DNA of 7,084 nt from Nitrospirota bacterium. Lineage in GTDB: Bacteria > Nitrospirota > CAKKRA01 > 9FT-COMBO-42-15. Both the position numbers and the translations under genes were made by a program. The stretch is from positions 1 to 7,084 of the forward strand of contig JAHFEP010000150.1 in the NCBI GenBank assembly GCA_023248415.1, given 5' to 3'. The notes under the pieces were generated by a model. It saw nothing but the letters and a program-made list of their open reading frames with translations, had not been told where the DNA came from and made no database searches. Each line of letters starts with the position of its first letter. Position 1 is the stretch's first letter. Shown piece by piece: positions 1 to 4,374 of this stretch.

Positions 1-110
1 CGGGTGGCAGATACATACAACATCTGCATACTTGTTTTAAAGAGCTGCTTGTGGAGTAAAAGGTCTTGATTAATACTGCCGGTTTATCTATTCTATAAAA
101 CTATAGATTC
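1..110. other. Unassigned left edge
   Basis: No gene, RNA or repeat could be supported here. A plus-strand frame is open from base 1 to a stop at 67-69 (about 22 codons) and could be the tail of a gene beginning outside the window. Its composition is unremarkable and it matches nothing I recognise. The minus strand downstream of the hicA remnant also shows no clear coding signal and no convincing terminator hairpin. Confidence 0.3.
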
Positions 111-199
111 TTATTTGGTTAAAAGCTTTTCTATTTCATTATCAGTAAAGCCAAATTGCCTGAAAATTCGGAGAACAGGGAAGGGATGTTTTTAGGCAT
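111..199 (-). pseudogene. hicA: Remnant of a HicA-type toxin gene (internally deleted)
   Basis: An ATG at 199 overlaps the end of the upstream hicB frame by 8 bases, the usual start-stop overlap of hicBA pairs. It begins MPKNIPSL, which resembles the N-terminus of HicA toxins paired with this type of HicB. That frame then continues as unrelated residues to an early stop. In another frame, ending with the stop at 111-113, the DNA reads VLRIFRQFGFTDNEIEKLL. This resembles the HicA C-terminus, where a 'TLRxILRQAGLTxEEFxxLL' pattern is common. The simplest reading is that the central part, including the double-stranded RNA-binding-like core and the catalytic histidine region, was deleted, leaving both ends. 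HicA is an mRNA interferase; this remnant cannot encode one. The resemblance was judged by eye on short stretches, so confidence is moderate. Confidence 0.45.
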
Positions 200-457
200 T
201 TACTGCCCTTAGCTCATAATGTTCTTTGGTGGGTTCTTTTCCTTCAACTACAAGAAATTCGTGAAGTTCTTTTATTGAGATAGGTGCATCATAGATATTA
301 TCTTCAGTTCTATAGACTTCTTCAAAGGACTCAATTGCTTCTTTAAGCTTTTCAATTGCACTTCTTTTGTAGTCCCCTGCCCAACGACGCCATTTTCTAA
401 GCACAAAGCTACCCAGTAATTTCCGCTTTTTCTTAACACTATTGTAAAAAAGTCCAT
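192..457 (-). pseudogene. hicB: HicB-family antitoxin, frameshifted
   Basis: Two overlapping minus-strand frames together rebuild one HicB-like protein of about 88 residues. The first starts at 457 and reads MDFFTIVLRKSGNYWVALC followed by LENGVVGQGTTKE. The second carries AIEKLKEAIESFEEVY and continues to ELRAVNA with its stop at 192-194. The GxYWVALCLE...GxGxTxEEAIxxLKEAI pattern is the HicB (UPF0150) partial RNase H-like fold. The frames join at roughly 358-363, and restoring one base gives TKE-x-AIEKL in a single frame, so a 1-nt deletion is likely. The start is supported by AGGAGG (464-469 on this strand) and a good promoter. HicB normally binds and neutralises HicA and represses its own operon. 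Because hicA next door is also broken, this looks like a dead module. A sequencing error could explain the frameshift here but not the hicA loss. Confidence 0.72.
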
Positions 458-577
458 TTTTTACCTCCTAATGAAATTATAATACATCAACCCTTAATTT
501 TCAACAGAGATTAATCTTTGTTACAATATTTTGCATCTCCTCAGATTTTACATTTTCAGAATTCACTTAGAACTCAA
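458..577. other. Intergenic region between two minus-strand genes
   Basis: Apart from the hicB promoter and ribosome binding site (464-504), this AT-rich stretch downstream of the small PD-(D/E)xK-like gene shows no coding signal and no clear terminator hairpin. Confidence 0.4.
476..504 (-). promoter_or_regulatory. Sigma70-type promoter of the hicBA remnant
   Basis: On the minus strand, TTGAAA (499-504) and TATAAT (476-481) are separated by exactly 17 bp. The predicted transcript start lies around 469, just before the AGGAGG ribosome binding site at 464-469 and the ATG at 457, giving a very short leader. The promoter looks intact although both downstream genes are damaged. Confidence 0.6.
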
Positions 578-910
578 CTACGGCATGTTTATTACTATCT
601 CATAAGTCCCGACTGCCACTTTGTCTCCAATCCCCTTCTGCCAGAGAAGCTCTGTTGCCTTTACCTTTGCATTCTTGGGAATTATCAGAAATAGTTTGTT
701 CTTCTCTGCTATTGCCTTCCATTTCTCTGCCTTTTCCGAAGTTATGCTGTTCTCTGTTTCTACCTCTGCCACTGCAAGTACAAGTCCGTGGTTGGCAAGG
801 GTTAGATCAGGATTGCCCGAAGGATTGATTGTTATGTCATTATATTCCCTTGAAAACTTCTGCTTAATATAATCAACTATCAGATTATGCATTAGCTTTT
901 CGTCAATCAT
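578..910 (-). CDS. Small hypothetical protein with PD-(D/E)xK-like motif pattern
   Basis: This is a protein of 110 residues if translated from ATG 910, or 126 from ATG 958. I prefer 910: the extra 16 residues look non-conserved, and their DNA contains a perfect inverted repeat that fits an upstream control region. Neither start has a strong ribosome binding site. Numbering from 910, the sequence shows an N-terminal helix (MIDEKLMHNLIVDYI), then NPD (D35), a hydrophobic strand, EVETE (E49, E51) and a following helix with W64-K65. A second strand reads LFLIIPKNAKVKA, and the C-terminus ends in GTYEIVINMP. Asp, then a strand with ExE, followed by a helix rich in lysine is the layout of the PD-(D/E)xK nuclease fold, so a restriction-endonuclease-like protein is possible. 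I do not recognise a specific family and function is unknown. There is no signal peptide or membrane segment, so it is probably cytoplasmic. Confidence 0.6.
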   Translation of the reverse strand: MIDEKLMHNLIVDYIKQKFSREYNDITINPSGNPDLTLANHGLVLAVAEVETENSITSEKAEKWKAIAEKNKLFLIIPKNAKVKATELLWQKGIGDKVAVGTYEIVINMP

Positions 911-925
911 TTCACAGCCATTATA

Positions 926-948
926 GCATACATAGTAAAAATGTATGC
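926..948. repeat. Perfect 8-bp inverted repeat upstream of the minus-strand gene
   Basis: GCATACAT (926-933) and ATGTATGC (941-948) are exact reverse complements separated by 7 bases. The element sits 16 bases upstream of the preferred start (910) of the minus-strand gene, in the intergenic space shared with the divergent BlaI-type gene. The spaced dyad could be an operator or a small mRNA hairpin. Each arm holds the TACA/TGTA half-site also found in the BlaI-type box at 977-995, though the spacing differs. Confidence 0.55.
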
Positions 949-971
949 GGCTAATCATGCAAACAAACTTC

Positions 972-1000
972 TTGACATACTACATGCTGTAGTATATACT
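972..1000 (+). promoter_or_regulatory. Sigma70 promoter of the blaI-M56 operon
   Basis: A perfect -35 box TTGACA (972-977) and a -10 box TATACT (995-1000) are separated by 17 bp. The predicted transcript start is about 1006-1008, giving a leader of about 20 nt with GGAGG at 1017-1021 and ATG at 1027. This is one of the strongest promoters in the window. Its spacer is occupied by a dyad operator, so it is expected to be tightly repressible. Confidence 0.85.
977..995. promoter_or_regulatory. BlaI/MecI/CopY-type operator inside the promoter spacer
   Basis: ATACTACA (977-984) and TGTAGTAT (988-995) form a perfect 8-bp inverted repeat around a 3-bp centre (985-987). The TACA...TGTA core is the known recognition pattern of BlaI, MecI and CopY repressors. 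The dyad touches the last base of the -35 box and the first base of the -10 box, so a bound dimer would exclude RNA polymerase. It lies directly upstream of a BlaI-family gene, which supports autoregulation. Confidence 0.8.
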
Positions 1001-1026
1001 GGTTATACTTAATTCTGGAGGTATAA

Positions 1027-1467
1027 ATGCAGGAGTTTGTAGCAACGAGTTTCAAGCCGCACAGAAACGGCCTTAATCAGGTGCTGGGTGAGCTTGAGCA
1101 GGAGATTATGGAGGTCCTCTGGAAGAGGGAAGACGCCATTGTAAGGGATGTCTTTATTGAGCTTAAGAAAAAGAGAAAGATTGCATATACCACAGTAATG
1201 ACAGTAATGGGCAGGCTTGCAAACAAGGGCATTCTTCAGAAAACTCCAAAAAAAAATAGCTACCTTTATAAGCCCGTCTATTCAAAGAATGACTTTGAAA
1301 AATGCATATCAAGGGAGGTAATCAAGGGGATCCTCGGCAACTATACACAGGCTGCAGTTACATCCTTTATTGATGTCCTTACAGAGATAGATCCAAAGCA
1401 GATAGAATACCTCTCAAACCTTATTGAAGAAAAAAAGAAGGAAATTAAAAAAGGGGACAGAAGATGA
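1027..1467 (+). CDS. BlaI/MecI/CopY family transcriptional repressor
   Basis: This 146-residue protein has the usual length and layout of the family. A winged-helix domain starts at LGELEQEIMEVLW (20-32), and the recognition helix lies around 53-70 (AYTTVMTVMGRLANKGIL), which includes the YTTV motif typical of BlaI/MecI. A dimerisation helical region follows (about 86-140). Family members bind DNA as dimers and are inactivated by proteolysis in the C-terminal domain, triggered by an M56 sensor protease; the next gene encodes one. An exact cleavage site cannot be assigned. Residues 104-115 (GNYTQAAVTSFI) occupy roughly the region where BlaI is cut. GGAGG at 1017-1021 supports the start. The stop overlaps the next ATG (ATGA, 1464-1467), indicating translational coupling. 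The ligand is unknown; no beta-lactamase or copper ATPase is visible nearby. Confidence 0.92.
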   Translation: MQEFVATSFKPHRNGLNQVLGELEQEIMEVLWKREDAIVRDVFIELKKKRKIAYTTVMTVMGRLANKGILQKTPKKNSYLYKPVYSKNDFEKCISREVIKGILGNYTQAAVTSFIDVLTEIDPKQIEYLSNLIEEKKKEIKKGDRR

Positions 1468-2435
1468 TGATTAACTATCAATCCAGAAAAGCAGGGATTA
1501 CCTTTACTATGCTATTCTTCATTGCAGGCATAGCATTACTTGGTCTTTTTTATTCCATAAACCGCATTGTTGAGCCTACATTAACTTTTAAAAATACGCT
1601 TCAGTGCTGTCCTGACCTTGTATCAAACTGCCTTCTCTATCTTGCAATGGTCAATTCCATTATCCCATGGATTGGAATAGGCATCCTGTTTCTTGGGCTT
1701 CTAAATGGATTGCCAAGATTGATTTTGAGCATTGCTAAAAGCCTGAGGTTTGCAAAAAGGCTTGAAACATTAAAAATAAAAGGAGCGGTTTACAGCAGGA
1801 TTAAAAGACTAATCAGTGATGATGGACTATTTAAAAGGATTGTTATCTTTGATGACATAAGGACTCACAATGCCTTTACCATAGGGTTGTTTAAACCAGG
1901 GGTATATCTTTCTGCCAGCCTTTGTAAAAGGTTAAAGAATGAGGAGCTAAAGGCAGTGATACTTCATGAGGCGCATCACATGAAAAAGTATGACCCTCTG
2001 AGGCTTCTTATTGTTGCATTTATCAGCGATATCTTTTTCTTTATCCCCTTAAGCAGATACTTAAAAGCGCTTTTTATATCCTCAAAGGAAAAGGCTGCCG
2101 ATGACGCTGCTGTCGCTGCATCAAAAAAGCCATTGGAACTTGCAAGCGCATTGATAAAACTTTTAAGGTCAAAGAATGATTTGATATTGAATCCAACAGC
2201 AATATGGGAACCGGGTTCCCCTGCAGAAAGGATTCACAGACTGATAAACCCAAAGATGGACAAATCACCTGATTTTTCTATTCTTAAATCCGCAGTAAGT
2301 TTTTTGATAGTTGTTGTATTAGTCGGGATGCTTACCCTGCCATCCTTTGCAGCAAAGCTTCCAATCCTCGGCACAACAAACTGCAGGTCATCGCATATAC
2401 TGATAATTGATGATATAAAAGATAATGCCAAATGA
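1464..2435 (+). CDS. M56 family membrane metallopeptidase (BlaR1/MecR1-type, without sensor domain)
   Basis: This is a 323-residue polytopic zinc protease. It has a membrane helix at about 11-30, another at about 66-90, and a cytoplasmic protease segment containing HEAHH (168-172), the HExxH zinc motif. A further membrane stretch at about 182-196 is followed by EKAADDAA (209-216), the downstream acidic ligand region of M56 enzymes. A last membrane helix spans about 275-292. BlaR1/MecR1 continue after this helix into a penicillin-binding sensor domain of about 250 residues. Here only about 30 residues follow, so any signal must be sensed by the membrane part, a loop or a partner. The expected role is to cleave the co-encoded BlaI-type repressor. 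A second ATG at 1467 could also be used. The last codons lie within the palindromic repeat at 2426-2550, so the natural C-terminus may have been altered by that element. Confidence 0.88.
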   Translation: MMINYQSRKAGITFTMLFFIAGIALLGLFYSINRIVEPTLTFKNTLQCCPDLVSNCLLYLAMVNSIIPWIGIGILFLGLLNGLPRLILSIAKSLRFAKRLETLKIKGAVYSRIKRLISDDGLFKRIVIFDDIRTHNAFTIGLFKPGVYLSASLCKRLKNEELKAVILHEAHHMKKYDPLRLLIVAFISDIFFFIPLSRYLKALFISSKEKAADDAAVAASKKPLELASALIKLLRSKNDLILNPTAIWEPGSPAERIHRLINPKMDKSPDFSILKSAVSFLIVVVLVGMLTLPSFAAKLPILGTTNCRSSHILIIDDIKDNAK

Positions 2436-2550
2436 CAAAGCTCAAAGTTCAAAAAGATAGAATACAGAATACAGAAGTCAGAATTCAGAAGACAGAAGAA
2501 AAGTTATTTCTATTCTGACTACAGTATTCTGAATTCTGTGTTATTTGGCA
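2426..2550. repeat. Palindromic intergenic element with inverted heptamer repeats
   Basis: The outer arms TGCCAAAT (2426-2433) and ATTTGGCA (2543-2550) match exactly. Inner matches include CAGAAT (2465-2470) with ATTCTG (2533-2538), and AGTCAGAAT (2476-2484) with ATTCTGACT (2512-2520). The left half contains five tandem heptamers of form WCAGAAK at 2464-2498. The right half carries related heptamers in the opposite orientation (2512-2539). The structure resembles small non-autonomous dispersed repeats. It starts inside the 3' end of the M56 gene (stop at 2433-2435) and fills most of the gap before the next gene. Its transcript could fold into a long hairpin separating the two gene groups, but there is no clear U-tract typical of an intrinsic terminator. 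Confidence 0.75.
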
Positions 2551-2579
2551 TTTGGAATTTAATTTAAGGGAGGTCTCAG

Positions 2580-3044
2580 ATGTCTGAGAGAAAAAAAGAA
2601 GAAATTAAAACTGATGAAATAAAAAAGAGCAGCAATACCTCTTTTTATATATTAGCGGTTGTGATATTGGTAATAGCTATTGGTGGAGGCTATTTTTATT
2701 CTAAATTGAGCGGCTCTTCAAAGCCAGCCGAAGCTGCAAAGAATACACCGCGCGGCGGCGAGACAAGGCCGACACTCTCCCCTGCCCTCTTCTTTGGCAA
2801 TGCAGCAAAGGCATATAAAGTAGCGCAGGAGATGCCAGAGGTTTTAGACGGGCTTTTTTGCTACTGCTATTGCCAGGAAGGATTAGGCCATAAAAGCCTT
2901 CTGACCTGCTTTACAGATGACCATGGCGCAAATTGCGATATATGCATCAATGAGGCGATTCGTGCAGGTGAGCTGCACAAGTCAGGCTATAAAATATCAG
3001 ATATTAAAACTGTAATTGATAAGGAGTTTTACAGACCGCGATAA
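2580..3044 (+). CDS. Membrane-anchored PCYCxC-motif-like cysteine-rich protein
   Basis: This 154-residue protein has a charged cytoplasmic N-terminus (1-20), one membrane helix (about 22-41) and a low-complexity linker (42-65). A soluble, presumably extracytoplasmic domain follows. The hallmark is LFCYCYCQEGLGHKSLLTCF, giving C94, C96, C98 and C110, with C119 and C122 (CDIC) after it; H104 and H115 lie among them. This matches the layout of proteins described as having a PCYCxC motif, whose function is unsettled, but here phenylalanine replaces the proline. Six cysteines and interspersed histidines suggest metal binding (copper or another thiophilic metal) or redox activity; that is inference. 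GGGAGG at 2568-2573 supports the start. The gene lies 21 bases before the TPR gene and probably shares its transcript. It has no CxxCH heme site, so it is not a c-type cytochrome. Confidence 0.78.
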   Translation: MSERKKEEIKTDEIKKSSNTSFYILAVVILVIAIGGGYFYSKLSGSSKPAEAAKNTPRGGETRPTLSPALFFGNAAKAYKVAQEMPEVLDGLFCYCYCQEGLGHKSLLTCFTDDHGANCDICINEAIRAGELHKSGYKISDIKTVIDKEFYRPR

Positions 3045-3065
3045 GAAGGATGAGGGGGTTTAGGG

Positions 3066-3605
3066 ATGCGGATAAAAACAGCAATCATTGCAGGCATTTT
3101 AATAATAGGTCTTAGCGCAGGCTATTTTTTAGGCACAAACCGAAAGTCTGAACAAATCAGCCATAAGACTGAAACAGGACAAAAGACTCAGCCTGCTGCT
3201 GCTGAAGATGCAATAAAAATATTTAAAGAGCGCATAGCTGCAAACCCAAATGATGCAGAGGCAGTAGCCAGGCTTGCTGATATATATTTTGAGAATGGCA
3301 GGTTTGAAGATGCGATTTCTGAATATAAAAAAGCTGTTAAATTAAATCCAAAGGATATTGACTCTATCAACGACCTTGGCTTGGCATATCTTTATATTGG
3401 AAAGATGGATGACGCCATCTCTGAATTAGCAAAGGGGACAAAGATAGACCCCATGTATCAGCGGGTATGGCTCAGCCTCGGTTTTGCGTATATATCTAAG
3501 GACAATAAAATAGAGGCGCGAAAGGCCTGGCAGAGGGCTGCTGCAATGGACCCTGCATCGCCAATAGGCAAAGAGGCAAATAAATTTTTAGAAAGGTTTA
3601 AATAA
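3066..3605 (+). CDS. Membrane-anchored tetratricopeptide repeat (TPR) protein
   Basis: This 179-residue protein begins with a short basic start and an uncleaved-looking hydrophobic anchor (about 5-23, ending in GYFLG). A polar linker (24-45) and three TPR units follow at about 63-96, 97-130 and 131-164. TPR signatures are visible: A-x-LADIYFENGRFEDAISEYKKAVKLNP, the LGLAYLYIGKMDDAI unit, and LGFAYISKDNKIEARKAW. The domain should lie outside the cytoplasmic membrane and act as a protein-binding scaffold. TPR proteins of similar build (the CcmH/NrfG C-terminal domain) present apocytochrome c for heme attachment. Given resB and ccsA downstream, a similar role is possible but not shown. GAGGGGG at 3052-3058 is a good ribosome binding site. 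The stop overlaps the next start by one base (TAATG), so the two genes are translationally coupled. Confidence 0.85.
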   Translation: MRIKTAIIAGILIIGLSAGYFLGTNRKSEQISHKTETGQKTQPAAAEDAIKIFKERIAANPNDAEAVARLADIYFENGRFEDAISEYKKAVKLNPKDIDSINDLGLAYLYIGKMDDAISELAKGTKIDPMYQRVWLSLGFAYISKDNKIEARKAWQRAAAMDPASPIGKEANKFLERFK

Positions 3606-4126
3606 TGAAGGGTAAATTAATAATTTTGACAGCTATTATAATACTCGGACTTGGCCTTGGTTATATATTTGGCGCAAAAGGAACAGGTTTTGCCAAGAAG
3701 GACAGCATAAAATGGCTCAGCTATGATGAAGGAATCGAAAAAGCCAAAAAAGAGGGCAAGTTTGTAATTATCAATTTTGTCACCCATTGGTGCGAATGGT
3801 GCAAAAAAATGGATGAGGACACATACAGCAATGAAGAGGTCAGGAGTTTAATAAAAAAAGGATTTGTTCCAATCATGGTTGATGCACAGATTCAGGGCGA
3901 GGCCAGCTATAAAGGCAGGAAGATGGGATACAAAGAATTGGCTGTCCACTATAATGTAAAAGAGGTTCCGACAACATGGTTTCTTGAGTCAGACGGGACG
4001 CTAATAGCCATGATGCCAGGCAAGATAGAGCCTGATTATTTTATTAAGACATTAGGTTATGTAAAGGACAGGGCATATAAGACAAATGTAACACTTGCTG
4101 ACTATGCAGGGGTAAAGAGGCCGTAA
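3605..4126 (+). CDS. Membrane-anchored thioredoxin-fold protein (CEWC active site)
   Basis: This is a protein of 173 residues. The N-terminal anchor (about 4-23, ending GYIFG) closely resembles that of the TPR protein before it. A thioredoxin-like domain follows (about 36-155): strand FVIINFV (53-59), active site WCEWC with C63 and C66, and the cis-proline region EVPTTWF (P122). The W-C-x-W-C-K-K-M form, followed by ...S-x-E-V, resembles the DsbD C-terminal domain and the SoxW/thioredoxin_7 group. The expected role is a thiol-disulfide reductase or reductant carrier on the outer face of the membrane. Substrates could be apocytochromes or the cysteine-rich protein two genes upstream; this is inferred from location. 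AGAAAGG upstream at 3590-3596 can serve as ribosome binding site. A palindromic element follows the stop and probably marks the end of this gene group. Confidence 0.87.
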   Translation: MKGKLIILTAIIILGLGLGYIFGAKGTGFAKKDSIKWLSYDEGIEKAKKEGKFVIINFVTHWCEWCKKMDEDTYSNEEVRSLIKKGFVPIMVDAQIQGEASYKGRKMGYKELAVHYNVKEVPTTWFLESDGTLIAMMPGKIEPDYFIKTLGYVKDRAYKTNVTLADYAGVKRP

Positions 4127-4140
4127 GAAATAGCAAATGC

Positions 4141-4248
4141 GTCATTGCGAGCGTAGCGAAGCAATCTCTAATCCCCCTTTTATCCCCCTTTAGTAAAGGG
4201 GGAAATAGGGGGATTATTGCCACGCACCCTTCGGTCGGTCTCAATAAC
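4141..4248. repeat. Dispersed palindromic element of the GTCATTGCGAG type
   Basis: The left end begins GTCATTGCGAGCG. The reverse complement of the right end begins GTTATTGAGACCG and continues through GACCGAAGGGTGCGTGGCAA, so the element is an imperfect inverted repeat. Inside it, AATCCCCC (4170-4177) pairs with GGGGGATT (4208-4215), and CCCCCTTT (4184-4191) pairs with AAAGGGGG (4195-4202). Ends of this kind, with 'GCGAAGCAATCT' and C-rich cores, recur as intergenic repeats in many environmental bacterial genomes; I recognise the pattern from memory. Minus-strand translation gives the familiar spurious peptide FATLAMT. It lies between the CEWC thioredoxin gene and the next promoter, where it could act as a transcription barrier. 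Confidence 0.75.
4184..4202 (+). terminator. Possible terminator-like hairpin within the repeat element
   Basis: CCCCCTTT and AAAGGGGG form a stable 8-bp stem with a 3-nt loop, and flanking AATCCCCC/GGGGGATT can extend pairing after an internal loop. It lies 58 bases after the thioredoxin stop codon. There is no U-tract downstream, so intrinsic termination is doubtful; RNA 3'-end protection is equally possible. Confidence 0.3.
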
Positions 4249-4269
4249 AGGTAACGTATAGAAAAACAA

Positions 4270-4299
4270 TTGCCACAAGCAAAATTTATATGTTATAAT
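4270..4299 (+). promoter_or_regulatory. Extended -10 sigma70 promoter of the resB-ccsA-resA operon
   Basis: TTGCCA (4270-4275) and a perfect TATAAT (4294-4299) are separated by 18 bp. TGT immediately before the -10 box (4291-4293) gives an extended -10 element. The predicted start is about 4306, so the leader would be about 70 nt and include the GC-rich hairpin at 4319-4345. A second TATAAT occurs at 4313-4318 but lacks a clear -35 partner. Confidence 0.65.
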
Positions 4300-4318
4300 T
4301 TTTGTAATGAAATATAAT

Positions 4319-4345
4319 GCAGGGGCGGGGTAACCCCGCCCCTGC
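4319..4345. repeat. GC-rich 12-bp hairpin in the resB leader
   Basis: GCAGGGGCGGGG (4319-4330) and CCCCGCCCCTGC (4334-4345) pair perfectly around the loop TAA. The block is far richer in GC than its surroundings and resembles dispersed palindromes seen in other environmental genomes, so it may be inserted. It lies between the predicted transcript start and the ribosome binding site, and is followed only by TGTTT. It might attenuate, protect the 5' end of the mRNA or simply be a passenger repeat. Confidence 0.7.
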
Positions 4346-4374
4346 TGTTTAAGCAGGATGGAAAGGAAATGTAT

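Noticed and set aside
1..69. Plus-strand partial open frame at the left edge
   Set aside because: About 22 codons with no recognisable similarity is too little to call a gene.
621..872. Plus-strand open frame of 83 codons
   Set aside because: It is antisense to the PD...ExE gene, is rich in S/F/A as expected from a reverse-frame shadow, and lacks a ribosome binding site.
1464..2435. M56 protein considered as a full BlaR1 beta-lactam sensor
   Set aside because: It has 323 residues and no penicillin-binding SxxK/KTG domain after the last membrane helix.
2074..2452. Minus-strand open frames opposite the M56 gene
   Set aside because: They are antisense to a well-supported metallopeptidase and have no recognisable domains.
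2464..2498. Short tandem units considered as a CRISPR array
   Set aside because: The units are 7 bases long without unique spacers, so they are simple tandem repeats within a palindrome.
2580..3044. Cysteine-rich protein considered as a c-type cytochrome
   Set aside because: It has CYCYC and CDIC but no CxxCH heme-attachment motif.
4044..4244. Minus-strand open frame overlapping the thioredoxin 3' end and the repeat element
   Set aside because: It translates the palindromic repeat, giving the well-known spurious peptide FATLAMT, and has no support as a gene.
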